From positions 336,752 to 400,751 of the forward strand of contig JAXDJV010000025.1 of assembly GCA_034667465.1 (NCBI GenBank): a DNA stretch of 64,000 bases. Reading direction: 5' to 3'. The notes under the pieces are model-generated. The model saw only the letters and a program-made list of their open reading frames with translations. It did not search any database and was not told the origin of the DNA. Every line of letters starts with the position of its first letter. The first letter of the stretch is position 1. Shown one piece after another: positions 8,729 to 17,045 of this stretch. The stretch is from JAOBAU01 sp034667465 (GTDB lineage: Bacteria; Acidobacteriota; Thermoanaerobaculia; Gp7-AA8). A program made the position numbers and the translations under genes.

Positions 8729-8899
8729 GCGAAGCGAAGGATCCGGGCGGGTGGTGCGCGCAGCGAGTCCCTTCCACCCGGATCCTTCGCTAACGCTTCT
8801 AAGAAACCCCTGTCAATTTTGGAAACAAACGGCCGGATCGGAGCTGGGGTTTCTTTCCATCAAGCGCTGCGCTCGCGCAGTGCCTCGACTCAGGATGAC
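8719..8899. repeat. Palindromic repeat family 1, copy 1, interrupted
   Basis: The left arm starts GTCATCCTGAGCG and runs into GGATCCGGGCGGG. The right arm CCCGGATCCTTCGCTAACGCT is reached by 8797, but the expected terminal TCAGGATGAC appears only at 8890-8899. About 90 bp of unrelated sequence separates them. The left end supplies the stop codon of the ABC exporter. Confidence 0.8.
8801..8855. repeat. 10-bp perfect inverted repeat inside the interrupted repeat
   Basis: AAGAAACCCC (8801-8810) is matched by GGGGTTTCTT (8846-8855) around a 35 bp spacer. It lies in the sequence that interrupts family 1 copy 1, so it may mark a small inserted element or a separate hairpin. Confidence 0.6.
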
Positions 8900-8905
8900 G
8901 TAGCG

Positions 8906-9490
8906 TCACTCTTTCAGCTCGACGCTCCAGTAGGCCTGATCGAGGAAGTTCTTCCAGATGTCGGGATACGCGCGTCCCTGCAGGCGATGCAGCGGATGCC
9001 ACTTCGGCCGGACCGGCTGGCGGATCAGGCGCATCTCCCCTTCGCTGAGCAGCTTGTTCCCTTTTCGCACGTTGCACGGAAGGCAGGCGCAGACGACGTT
9101 TTCCCACGTCGACTTGCCGCCGCGCGAAATCGGAATCACGTGATCGAGCGAGAGCTCCGACGACGAGAACTTGCGGCCGCAGTACTGGCAGCGGTTCGCG
9201 TCGCGCAGATAGATGTTGCCGCGCGAGAACTTCACTTCCTGGCGCGGCATGCGGTCGAACGCGAGGAGCTGCACGACGTGCGGAATGAGGATGTTGCGGC
9301 TCGGCGTGACGACGTAGTGATCGGTTGGCTGGACCGGAATGTCCATCCAGTTTTCGAAATCGTACGTTCGATATTGAGAGTCGACGGCTTTTACGTGGCC
9401 CTTGTAAAGCAGGGTCAGCGCGCGGCGTACCGAGGTGATCTGAATCGCCTGGAACACCCTGTTGAGGACGAGGACGTGGCCGTCGAGCAT
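8906..9490 (-). CDS. HNH endonuclease family protein
   Basis: This 194-residue protein starts at MLDGHVLVLN with an AGAGG ribosome site. The N-terminal half carries a conserved RRALTLLYKGHVKAV segment. The HNH domain is at residues 99-145: a zinc ribbon of C101-x2-C104 and C136-x2-C139 flanks the catalytic DH (116-117) and N131. Stand-alone proteins of this layout are widespread in bacterial chromosomes and their substrates are not settled. No restriction or phage genes adjoin it. It diverges from the LVIVD-type gene, and its 3' end lies next to the interrupted repeat. Confidence 0.88.
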   Translation of the reverse strand: MLDGHVLVLNRVFQAIQITSVRRALTLLYKGHVKAVDSQYRTYDFENWMDIPVQPTDHYVVTPSRNILIPHVVQLLAFDRMPRQEVKFSRGNIYLRDANRCQYCGRKFSSSELSLDHVIPISRGGKSTWENVVCACLPCNVRKGNKLLSEGEMRLIRQPVRPKWHPLHRLQGRAYPDIWKNFLDQAYWSVELKE

Positions 9491-9545
9491 GATTCCTCTA
9501 CCGCAAAAGCGACTTGATGATAACACCTGCCAAAAACGACCCAGG

Positions 9546-9574
9546 TTGAAAAAACCCTCTGATTGCGAGATAGT
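9546..9574 (+). promoter_or_regulatory. Sigma-70-like promoter for the LVIVD-type gene
   Basis: TTGAAA (9546-9551), a 17 bp spacer and GATAGT (9569-9574) form a plausible -35/-10 pair. The predicted start of transcription is near 9581, leaving about 64 bp of leader before ATG 9645, which has its own GGGAGG ribosome site. Confidence 0.5.
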
Positions 9575-9644
9575 TAGTGCCAAGACGAAATACGAATCCA
9601 GCTCTGCGGAGCGCGTTCCGGGTGTGGTTTTTTGGGAGGCAAGT

Positions 9645-11156
9645 ATGCGCGTTTGTTCAAGGATCGCTCTCGTCGTAATCCTCATTACCGGGCTCGCCGC
9701 GCCCGCGGTACTCGCTCAGCGACTCATCGCTGACTGTCCGCTCGAGTACGTCGCGTCCGACGCTCCCCCGGCGAATTCCAGCATCGAGCAGTCGCCGCAC
9801 GGCGTGTTCCGTTTCGGAACGCAGGCCTTCGTGCTGCGCGGCCAGACGCTGACGACATACACGATCACCGACGTCGGCGATCTGCAGCCCGCTCGTGAAG
9901 ACATCATCACGTCGATGGGCGCTCGCGACTCCGAGGGCGGCACGGCGTTCTCGTCGACCGGCTACCTCTTCGTCAGCGGCGAAGCAGGTCTGGAAGTGTT
10001 CGACCTGCGCAACGTGCGCGTCGGCGGCAACGCCCCGCTGCTCGTTTCGCGGACTTCCGGTCTTCGGTATCACCGTCTTGCCCTGAACGGCACGACGCTC
10101 GCCGGTCTCTATCCGGCGACCGATCTTCCCTGCTATCCGAACGGCACGCCGGACTGCGCGAATACGATCGATCTGATCTCGATCACGAACGTCGCCGCTC
10201 CCGTGCGCGTCGGTTCGCTCTCGAGCGTCGGCAGCCAGATCCTCGGCTTCAACGACATCGCCTTCAACAGCGGCATGCTCGTCGCCACCGGCGTCGGCGG
10301 CACGTTCGTCTACAACGTCAGCAACCCGCGGCTGCCGATCGGCATCGCCTTCGAGGGCACGCCGGGCAAGTTCCTCGTCAGCAACACCAGAGAGCTCGTC
10401 GTCGTCGGAAACGACCAGATGGTCGAGACCTTCGTGATGGGGAACAACGGCAACACGCTCACGCCCATCTCGATTCACAACATCAACACGCTGCAGGTCG
10501 AGCGCGCGAATCCGATCGCGTTCCATCCGCAGGGAACGATCGACGAGACCAACGGCCGCCTCATCCTGATGGTCGACGAGATCGATCCGCAGACGCTGAA
10601 TCCGGCGCGGACGATCGCCTTCGACGTCTTCGATTACACGGTGCCGTTCTATCTCGGTTCCGATCCGAAGCCGAACGAAAGCATCTCCTACACGATCGGC
10701 AACGAAGTGAAATACAACCCGGTCGCGATCGGACCGTACGTCTACGTCGTCGGCGACATCACCGGATTGCAGACCTACGGCGCCTGCGGCCAGATCACCG
10801 GACGGATCGAGTTCGATACGCTGCTGTCGCTCAACTGCGGCGGTTCCGAGATCCACGGCTGGGTCACCGGCTCGCAGCGCGTCGCGAACGTCGAGCTCTT
10901 CATCGACAACACGCCGCTTACGGCGCCGCCGGTCATTCCGGGCGGCCCGGCGCGCACCGACATCGCAGCGCGGACGCCGGTCTACACGTGGCGCGTCGCC
11001 GTGAACCTCGATGCGACGACACGCGGCGTGCACACGCTGCGCGCGATCGCAACCGATGCGAACGGCAACCGTCGTCAGTTCGCGTCGACGAACGTCTTCT
11101 TCCCCGGTCCGGGCCAGAACTGCTCGAACCGCCGGCGGACGGCAGCGTCGCGATAA
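9645..11156 (+). CDS. Secreted LVIVD-type beta-propeller protein
   Basis: This 503-residue exported protein has a signal peptide (residues 1-24, ending AVLAQ). Repeated units such as GLEVFDLRNVRVGG, NTIDLISITNVAAPVRVG and GTFVYNVSNPRLPIG match LVIVD-like repeats, which build a beta-propeller in secreted or surface proteins. A C-terminal part (about 395-500) looks like an Ig-like domain (VANVELFIDN). No anchor motif is seen. The start has an SD sequence and a promoter upstream, and a hairpin terminator follows the stop. The role is unknown, possibly surface binding. Confidence 0.8.
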   Translation: MRVCSRIALVVILITGLAAPAVLAQRLIADCPLEYVASDAPPANSSIEQSPHGVFRFGTQAFVLRGQTLTTYTITDVGDLQPAREDIITSMGARDSEGGTAFSSTGYLFVSGEAGLEVFDLRNVRVGGNAPLLVSRTSGLRYHRLALNGTTLAGLYPATDLPCYPNGTPDCANTIDLISITNVAAPVRVGSLSSVGSQILGFNDIAFNSGMLVATGVGGTFVYNVSNPRLPIGIAFEGTPGKFLVSNTRELVVVGNDQMVETFVMGNNGNTLTPISIHNINTLQVERANPIAFHPQGTIDETNGRLILMVDEIDPQTLNPARTIAFDVFDYTVPFYLGSDPKPNESISYTIGNEVKYNPVAIGPYVYVVGDITGLQTYGACGQITGRIEFDTLLSLNCGGSEIHGWVTGSQRVANVELFIDNTPLTAPPVIPGGPARTDIAARTPVYTWRVAVNLDATTRGVHTLRAIATDANGNRRQFASTNVFFPGPGQNCSNRRRTAASR

Positions 11157-11178
11157 GACATCACCATCGCAACTCACG

Positions 11179-11203
11179 AAGGCGGGCGCGAGCCCGCCTT
11201 TTT
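11179..11203 (+). terminator. Rho-independent terminator after the LVIVD-type gene
   Basis: AAGGCGGGC-GCGA-GCCCGCCTT is a perfect 9 bp stem with a 4 nt loop, followed by a T run on the plus strand. It lies 22 bp after the LVIVD-type stop, in the gap to convergent pyrF. Confidence 0.85.
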
Positions 11204-11206
11204 CGT

Positions 11207-11881
11207 TTACAGCGAATCGACGATTGCACGCGCCGCGTCGCGAGGATTCGCCGCGCCGGTGATCGGACGTCCGACGACGATGTAGTCGGCACCGGCGCTG
11301 ACCGCTTCAGCCGGCGTCATCGTGCGGCGCTGATCGCCGCGATCGCTGCCCTCCGGACGAATGCCTGGCGTGAGGATGATGAAGTCGTCGCCGCATGCGA
11401 TGCGGATCGCTTCGATCTCGAGCGGCGACGCAACCACGCCGCGCAGTCCCGCGCTTTTCGCGAGCTGGGCGAAGCGAATCGCGGTCGCCATCGGCGACGT
11501 ATCGAAGCCGATCGCGGCGAGCTCGTGTTCGTCGAGACTCGTCAGCACCGTCACCGCGAGCACGAGCAGTTCCGGCCGTACGCACGAGCGCAGCATCGCC
11601 GGGCCACCGCCCGCGTGTACGGTCGTGATCGACGCGCCGAGCGAGGCAGCTTCCGCAACCGCGTGCGACGCGGTGTTCGGAATGTCGTGCACCTTCAAAT
11701 CGAGAAACACCTTCTCGCCGCGCGCGACGACTTCGCGCACGATGGCAGGACCGTTGGCGATGAACGCCTGCAGTCCCAGCTTGAACATGCCGACCGAGCC
11801 GCTGAGCGCGTCGACCAGGCGGAGAATCTCGTCGCGCTCCGAGCGATCGAGTGCAACGACGAGCCGGTCGCGTGCTTGCAT
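11207..11881 (-). CDS. pyrF: Orotidine 5'-phosphate decarboxylase
   Basis: PyrF converts OMP to UMP, the last step of de novo UMP synthesis. The 224-residue protein carries the LVVALD start strand and the active-site signature FLDLKVHDIPNT, with the catalytic Asp-Lys-Asp array. VTVLTSL and the phosphate-binding VVGRPIT follow. Length is normal for the bacterial family. It diverges from the PolX-like gene, with a TATCAT hexamer only 6 bp from its ATG, suggesting a leaderless mRNA. No other pyr genes are nearby. Confidence 0.95.
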   Translation of the reverse strand: MQARDRLVVALDRSERDEILRLVDALSGSVGMFKLGLQAFIANGPAIVREVVARGEKVFLDLKVHDIPNTASHAVAEAASLGASITTVHAGGGPAMLRSCVRPELLVLAVTVLTSLDEHELAAIGFDTSPMATAIRFAQLAKSAGLRGVVASPLEIEAIRIACGDDFIILTPGIRPEGSDRGDQRRTMTPAEAVSAGADYIVVGRPITGAANPRDAARAIVDSL

Positions 11882-11887
11882 GGAACA

Positions 11888-11893
11888 ATGATA
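11888..11893 (-). promoter_or_regulatory. -10 hexamer TATCAT for pyrF
   Basis: Read on the minus strand, TATCAT ends 6 bp before the pyrF ATG at 11881, with no Shine-Dalgarno between them. It sits at the start of the divergent PolX-like gene. Confidence 0.4.
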
Positions 11894-11896
11894 GCG

Positions 11897-13624
11897 ATGG
11901 ACAAGTGGCAGGTTGCACGTTTACTCGAAGAGATCTCCCGTTACATTGAGCTGAGTGAGCCGAATCCGTTCAAAGCGCGCGCATTCGAGCGCGCCGCACG
12001 CGCGGTTGAAGGGCTCGAAGACGACCTCGCGAAACTCGCGAAGTCGGGCGAGCTGACGAAGACGTCCGGCATCGGCAAAGCGACCGGTGCAATCATCGAA
12101 GAGCTGCTGCGCAGCGGCACCTCGCAATATCTCGAAGAGCTGCGCGCCCAATATCCGTCCGGCATCTTCGAGCTGCTGCGCGTCCCGAAGTTCGGTCTGA
12201 AGAAGATCGCGATCGTGCATTCGGAGCTCGGCGTCGGAAATCTCGACGAGCTCGAAGCGGCCGGCCGCGAAGGAAAGCTGGCGAAGCTCAAAGGCTTCGG
12301 TGCGAAGACGCAGGAGCAGATCCTGGCCGGAATCAAATTCGCGCGGCAACGCGAGTCACGCTTCCTGCTGCCGACCGGAATCGAAGTCGCGGAAAGCGTT
12401 CGCGAACAGCTCGCCGGGATTGAAGGGATTGAAGACGCCGAGATCGCCGGCAGCATTCGGCGACGACTCGAGATCGTGCAGAACGTGAACCTCGTCATCG
12501 CCACGAAGTCGATCGACGACGTGCTCGCGGCGATGGAACGCCGCAGCATCGTCGAAGGGCTCGCGCCGCTCGACGAACGCACCGCCAAAGGAACGACGCG
12601 CGGCGACATCACGGTGCTGTTTCATTTCGCCGCGCCCGACGACTTCGGCGCCGCGCTGCTTCGCGCCACCGGCTCCGACGCGTTTCTCGAATCGTTCAAC
12701 GAGCACGCGGCGAAGAGCGGCCACGAGCTGCGCGAGGACGGACTGTTTCACAACGGGCGTCACGTGAAGACGCCGCGCGAAGAGGACGTCTTCGCGAAAG
12801 CAGGACTGATCTTCATCGAGCCGGAGCGCCGCGAAGACGGGAGCGACCTCGCGCGAAAGAAGCCGCGCAAACTCATCGAAGCAAGCGATCTGCGCGGGAC
12901 GTTTCACGTCCACACGACGTTCTCCGACGGCCGCAACAGCGTGCTCGAAATGCTCACCGCCGCGCGCGAGCGCGACTTCGATTACCTCGGGCTTTCCGAT
13001 CATTCGCCGACCGCGAGTTACGCCGGCGGACTCACCGTCGAGCGGCTGAAACAACAGCACGCCGAGATCGACGCGCATCGCGCCGCCGTCGCTCCAATGC
13101 GCGTGTTCCGCGGCACCGAAGCCGACATCCTCGGCGACGGCGCAATCGACTACGACGACAAGACGCTCGCGAAACTCGACTTCGTCATCGCGTCGGTCCA
13201 CTCGAAATTCAACATGCCGAAGGACGAGATGACCGAGCGAATCCTCAACGCGCTCGACAATCCGTACGTGACGTTTCTCGGCCATCTCACCGGACGCCTG
13301 CTGCTGTCGCGCGAGGGCTACACGATGGACTACGAGCGCGTCTTCGAGAAAGCGGGCGAGCGCGGCGTGATGATCGAGATCAACGGCAACCCGAACCGCC
13401 TCGACCTCGACTGGCGCCACGTCAAACGCGCGCTCGCACTCGGCGTGCGCTTCAGCATCAACCCCGACGCGCATTCCATCCGCGAATACGGCGCGCTCGT
13501 GACCGGCACCTGGGTCGCGCGCAAAGGCGGACTCTCGCCAAAAGAGATCTTCAACACGCAGCCGGTCGAAGCAATCGCCGAACATTTCGCGAAGCGAAAA
13601 GAAGCCGCGCAAGCAGCGCGGTGA
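11897..13624 (+). CDS. PolX-PHP family protein with altered polymerase active site
   Basis: This is a 575-residue protein with the bacterial DNA polymerase X layout: helix-hairpin-helix domains (residues 1-150; GIGKATG, LKGFGAKTQ), a pol beta-like palm (160-320) and a PHP phosphoesterase domain (335-570). The PHP metal ligands look intact: FHVHTTFSDG, LSDHS, GTEADI, ASVHS, GHLTGR and NPDAHS. In the palm, AGSIRRR is present but the usual D-x-D that binds catalytic metal reads N196-V-N198; the third Asp is not clearly placed. I infer weak or lost polymerase activity with PHP nuclease retained. An in-frame ATG at 11888 is an alternative start. Confidence 0.88.
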   Translation: MDKWQVARLLEEISRYIELSEPNPFKARAFERAARAVEGLEDDLAKLAKSGELTKTSGIGKATGAIIEELLRSGTSQYLEELRAQYPSGIFELLRVPKFGLKKIAIVHSELGVGNLDELEAAGREGKLAKLKGFGAKTQEQILAGIKFARQRESRFLLPTGIEVAESVREQLAGIEGIEDAEIAGSIRRRLEIVQNVNLVIATKSIDDVLAAMERRSIVEGLAPLDERTAKGTTRGDITVLFHFAAPDDFGAALLRATGSDAFLESFNEHAAKSGHELREDGLFHNGRHVKTPREEDVFAKAGLIFIEPERREDGSDLARKKPRKLIEASDLRGTFHVHTTFSDGRNSVLEMLTAARERDFDYLGLSDHSPTASYAGGLTVERLKQQHAEIDAHRAAVAPMRVFRGTEADILGDGAIDYDDKTLAKLDFVIASVHSKFNMPKDEMTERILNALDNPYVTFLGHLTGRLLLSREGYTMDYERVFEKAGERGVMIEINGNPNRLDLDWRHVKRALALGVRFSINPDAHSIREYGALVTGTWVARKGGLSPKEIFNTQPVEAIAEHFAKRKEAAQAAR

Positions 13625-13702
13625 ACGCAACCGCCGCCACGATCCGCCGCGAAGCCGTACGCCGAGGCCTTGCCATCCAACGCAGCGGCCCGTGGCCGCC
13701 GC

Positions 13703-13739
13703 AAAAAAGTGGGCGCCGCGGGGGTGAGTCGCGGCGCCC
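13703..13739 (-). terminator. Rho-independent terminator for the sigma/anti-sigma operon
   Basis: On the minus strand, GGGCGCCGCG and CGCGGCGCCC form a perfect 10 bp stem with a 9 nt loop, followed by ACTTTTTTG. It lies just downstream of the 13767-14450 gene, which is the last gene of the operon. Confidence 0.85.
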
Positions 13740-13766
13740 GAGGAGGAGAGAACCAGCGCTATTTCG

Positions 13767-14450
13767 TTAGCGCCGCGCGACCACAACGATCATTAGTGAG
13801 CGCTGGCTTTGCGGGGCCTTCGCTGCACCGAGGATCACCGTTTGTCCGAGTTTCAGGTTCAGCGTCGTCTTCAGGAGTGACGTCAGCTGATCGCGTTGCG
13901 CGCCGGTGAGGCGCGAGACGCGGAGATCACTCACTTTGATCGAATCGCTGGAAGGATCGTATTCGCCGAAGTGGAAATCGGCGCGGTAGCCGGTCTGCAT
14001 CTCCAGCATCCCTGCATCGCCTTCCTTCCCTTCGAACTCCGCTTCACCGAGCTTCTCGAACGTCGTGAAGCGCAACATTGCGAGATTCGGAGCGACATCC
14101 TTCAGATCATCAGGAACGCGCGCTCCCGGCTCGCCACGGCCGGCAGCCACGAGGCGCACCGACAGGCGAAACGTCTGCGCCGCAGAGTCGAACTGCGCGA
14201 GCGCGTTCGCGATCTGCTTCATGTTCTCCGCGTGATCGGTGACGACGAGCGCGTTCGAGGCGCCCTGCATCGACATCGATCCCTCGGCGCTCATGAGCGG
14301 CTTGATGATCGCGGCCGCCTTCTCGGCGTCCTTGTATTTGAACTGGAACGTCCGGACGGAGAGCGATTTCTCCTTCTCCACCGGAGGGTTCCCGAAAGCC
14401 GCCCCGCAAAGGAGGATCAGCAGGGTGGCCATGTACATACGCGTTTTCAT
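13767..14450 (-). CDS. Secreted secretin N-domain-like protein
   Basis: This is a 227-residue protein with a signal peptide (about residues 1-20). Residues 30-95 (FQFKYKDAEKAAAIIKPLMS, then NALVVTDHAENMKQIANAL) match the N0/N1-type alpha-beta domain of secretins, which bind partner proteins in the periplasm. The rest is beta-rich and ends in a hydrophobic strand (LMIVVVARR). No secretin pore domain is present, so it is a free-standing module. It overlaps the anti-sigma gene by 4 bp and is the third gene of the operon, possibly its target or signal sensor. Confidence 0.7.
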   Translation of the reverse strand: MKTRMYMATLLILLCGAAFGNPPVEKEKSLSVRTFQFKYKDAEKAAAIIKPLMSAEGSMSMQGASNALVVTDHAENMKQIANALAQFDSAAQTFRLSVRLVAAGRGEPGARVPDDLKDVAPNLAMLRFTTFEKLGEAEFEGKEGDAGMLEMQTGYRADFHFGEYDPSSDSIKVSDLRVSRLTGAQRDQLTSLLKTTLNLKLGQTVILGAAKAPQSQRSLMIVVVARR

Positions 14451-14977
14451 AGGTCCGCCGGAAGCTGGTCGTCGAAGATCATGACGACCTTCACGTCGTT
14501 CGAGCCTTCGCTCGGTACTTCGACGATCGTTGCGTTTTTCGAATCATACGTTTCGACGACCGGTTTCGTCGTCAGCGGCGCTGCCGCCGCCATGTGAGAG
14601 ACCGGTTTCGGCGTCGCGGCCGCAATCGGCGGCAGCGACTCGAAGGTGTGCTGTTCGTGCTGCCAGACCACGGCCGCACCGGTGATGCCGGCAGCGATCG
14701 TTGCGGCAACGGCGAGACGACGCGGCCACGACAGAACGCGATGCGCAAGGCGGCTCTCCGTCGTGCGAACGTGAAGCTGCTGCATCACGTCATGCGTGAA
14801 TGCTTCGACGCCGCCGGGCGGAACGAGCTCCTCGCCGCCGATCGAGCGGAAGAGGAAATCGGGATCGACGCCAACGGCGTGATCGAGACAGGCATCGCAG
14901 TGGCGCAGATGCTCGAGAAGCTCGGGCTCGCTGCTGCCGGGACGGAGGTTCGCGCGAAACGCGTTACAGGAGATCAT
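14447..14977 (-). CDS. Putative transmembrane anti-sigma factor
   Basis: This 176-residue protein has a zinc-finger-like N-terminus (SCNAF, then LLEHLRHCDACLDHA, giving H-x3-C-x2-C) typical of zf-HC2 anti-sigma factors. One membrane helix follows near residues 98-116 (AVAATIAAGITGAAVVW). A Pro/Ala-rich stretch then leads to a periplasmic tail. It starts inside the end of the sigma gene (4 bp overlap, ATGA) and overlaps the next gene. It should hold the sigma factor at the membrane until a signal arrives. Confidence 0.75.
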   Translation of the reverse strand: MISCNAFRANLRPGSSEPELLEHLRHCDACLDHAVGVDPDFLFRSIGGEELVPPGGVEAFTHDVMQQLHVRTTESRLAHRVLSWPRRLAVAATIAAGITGAAVVWQHEQHTFESLPPIAAATPKPVSHMAAAAPLTTKPVVETYDSKNATIVEVPSEGSNDVKVVMIFDDQLPADL

Positions 14978-15594
14978 TGCTGCTCTTTCCACAATCTTGA
15001 GTACTCGGGGAACTGCTTCTTCAGTTGCAACTGCATCAGCTTGCGCGCGTTGAAGAGGTGATTGCGCACCGTCGATTCGCGGCAGCCGAGGACTTTGGCG
15101 ATTTCGGAGGACGGCATGTCGTCCATCTGATTCATGACGAAGATCGTCTTCTGTTTTGGAGAGAGACATGACGAGACGGCATTGAAGACCGACTCGACTT
15201 CCTTCCGCTGGATGACGACTCCCTGCTCCGCGTCGAACGACGTCTTCACGAGCCGCAGGTTCGAATTCACGGCGTTGTCGCGCGACTGCTTGTTGCGCAT
15301 GAAGTCGATCGCGACGTTGGTCACCATCCGGTACAGCCAGGTGTCGAACGCGTATTGCGGATCGTACTTCTCGAGGTTCTCCCACAACTTGATGAAGACC
15401 AGCTGCGAGATGTCTTTGGCATCCTCGGCGTTGCCGATGATGCGGTAGCAAAGGCTGTAAACCTTGGACGTCTTGCGCCGCACGAGCACTTCGAACGCCC
15501 CGGGGTCGCCCGCGCGGATCGTTTCGACGAGCTGGCGGTCGTCAGGCTCGATCGTCTGGTTTGTCGGGATCATCAATCGGAGTTCCGCGGCCAT
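14974..15594 (-). CDS. ECF-type RNA polymerase sigma factor
   Basis: This 206-residue sigma-70 group 4 protein has region 2 at about 35-105 (AEDAKDISQLVFIKLWENL, then DTWLYRMVTNVAIDFMR) and region 4 at about 145-195 (LSPKQKTIFVMNQMDDMPSSEIAKVLGCRESTVRNHLFNAR, in which the helix-turn-helix is evident). It heads a three-gene operon with its anti-sigma factor and a secretin-N-like protein. A Met at residue 9 (MIPTNQ) is an alternative start. It diverges from purD. Confidence 0.92.
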   Translation of the reverse strand: MAAELRLMIPTNQTIEPDDRQLVETIRAGDPGAFEVLVRRKTSKVYSLCYRIIGNAEDAKDISQLVFIKLWENLEKYDPQYAFDTWLYRMVTNVAIDFMRNKQSRDNAVNSNLRLVKTSFDAEQGVVIQRKEVESVFNAVSSCLSPKQKTIFVMNQMDDMPSSEIAKVLGCRESTVRNHLFNARKLMQLQLKKQFPEYSRLWKEQQ

Positions 15595-15694
15595 CGTGAC
15601 ATGAAGTACGCGGCCTCGACCGGAAACGTCCAGGCGACTTCACTTCATCCCGTTCGGGCCGGAAGTTCAGCGGCGCGTCCATGGCGCATCCGTG

Positions 15695-15723
15695 TTGCCA
15701 CTTCACACGTAAACCCTTAGAAT
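15695..15723 (+). promoter_or_regulatory. Near-consensus promoter for purD
   Basis: TTGCCA (15695-15700), a 17 bp spacer and TAGAAT (15718-15723) match sigma-70 boxes at 5 of 6 positions each. The -10 ends 9 bp before the purD ATG at 15733 and there is no Shine-Dalgarno, so the mRNA is probably leaderless or nearly so. Confidence 0.7.
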
Positions 15724-15732
15724 TTCGGGCAC

Positions 15733-17034
15733 ATGCGCGTCCTGGTCATTGGTCAGGGAGGGCGGGAGCACGCGATCGCGTGGAAGCTCCGTCAATCCCC
15801 GCTCGTAAAAGAGCTTTACGCAGCGCCGGGGAACGCCGGCATCGCTCAGGTCGCCGACTGCGTGAATATCGGCGTCGCCGACATCATCGAGCTGGCCGAT
15901 TTCGCCGAAAAACTGCGCATCGATCTCACGGTCGTCGGACCCGAGCTGCCGCTCACGCTCGGCATCGTCGACGAATTCCAGAAGCGCGGACTCACCATCT
16001 TTGGCCCAACGCGCCTCGCCGCCGAGCTGGAAGGCTCGAAGGTCTTCTCCAAAGAATTCATGCGGAAGTACAACATCCCGACGGCCGACTACGCCGTTTG
16101 CGTCTCGGTCGACGAGGCGAAAGCAGCGCTGAAGTCGATGAAGTATCCGGCCGTCATCAAGGTCGACGGACTCGCCGCCGGCAAAGGAGTCGTGATCGTC
16201 GAGTCGTCGAAAGAGGCCGATGAATACCTGCGACTCGTTTTCGAAGAGAAGCGCTTCGGCAACGCCGCGAATCGCATCCTCGTCGAGGAGTATCTGACCG
16301 GCGAAGAAGTGTCGTTCATGGTGCTGACCGACGGGAAAAAGCTCGTGCCGCTCGCACCAGCGAAGGACTACAAGAAAGCGTTCGATGGCGAGACCGGACC
16401 GAACACCGGCGGCATGGGCGCGCACTCGCCGGCCGTCGTGCTGAGCGGTCAGACCGCGGCCGACATCGTCCGGAACATAGTCGTTCCGACGATCGAGGGG
16501 ATGGCGGCCGAAGGCCGGCCGTACACCGGCTGTCTCTACGTCGGACTGATGCTCACCGAGAGCGGACCGAAAGTGCTCGAGTACAACTGCCGCTTCGGCG
16601 ATCCGGAGACGCAGGTGCAGATGCTCCGGCTCGAAGACGATCTCGCCGACGTGATGCTGAAGATCGCGCGCGGCAACCTCGGCGACACGAAGCTCAACTG
16701 GAAAAAGGAAGCGGCGGCGTGCGTTGTCGTCGCGGTCGAAGGCTACCCCGACGATTTTCCGAAAGGGCAGGAAGTCGCCATCGATCCGATCGACGACGAA
16801 GCCGTGCAGATCTTCCACGCCGGCGTGATCAACAAGGGCGGAAAGATGATTAACGTTGCCGGACGCGTGGCCAACGTCTGCGCGCGCGGCGCAACGCTGT
16901 CGGAAGCGCTCGGCAAAGCGTATGCAGCCGTTCCGAAGGTGCGCTTCGAAGGCGCGCGATATCGCCGCGACATCGGCTATCTCGCGCTGCAGCGCAAGCA
17001 GGACAGCGGCGCGCTTCCGGCCGTGAGCTCGTAA
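15733..17034 (+). CDS. purD: Phosphoribosylamine-glycine ligase (GAR synthetase)
   Basis: PurD joins glycine to phosphoribosylamine with ATP, the second step of purine synthesis. The 433-residue protein is full length. The N-terminal VLVIGQGGREHAIAWKL, the ATP-grasp segments VIKVDGLAAGKGVVI and APAKDYKKAFDGETGPNTGGMG, and the metal-binding EYNCRFGDPETQ are all present. It is followed 11 bp later by purE and then a cation exporter. Expression likely starts at the strong promoter immediately upstream. Confidence 0.96.
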   Translation: MRVLVIGQGGREHAIAWKLRQSPLVKELYAAPGNAGIAQVADCVNIGVADIIELADFAEKLRIDLTVVGPELPLTLGIVDEFQKRGLTIFGPTRLAAELEGSKVFSKEFMRKYNIPTADYAVCVSVDEAKAALKSMKYPAVIKVDGLAAGKGVVIVESSKEADEYLRLVFEEKRFGNAANRILVEEYLTGEEVSFMVLTDGKKLVPLAPAKDYKKAFDGETGPNTGGMGAHSPAVVLSGQTAADIVRNIVVPTIEGMAAEGRPYTGCLYVGLMLTESGPKVLEYNCRFGDPETQVQMLRLEDDLADVMLKIARGNLGDTKLNWKKEAAACVVVAVEGYPDDFPKGQEVAIDPIDDEAVQIFHAGVINKGGKMINVAGRVANVCARGATLSEALGKAYAAVPKVRFEGARYRRDIGYLALQRKQDSGALPAVSS

Positions 17035-17045
17035 GGACGCGACAG

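Noticed and set aside
9657..11177. Long minus-strand ORF opposite the LVIVD-type gene
   Set aside because: It is composed of Arg/Asp/Val-rich antisense sequence without hydrophobic core or motif; the plus strand has signal peptide, promoter and terminator.
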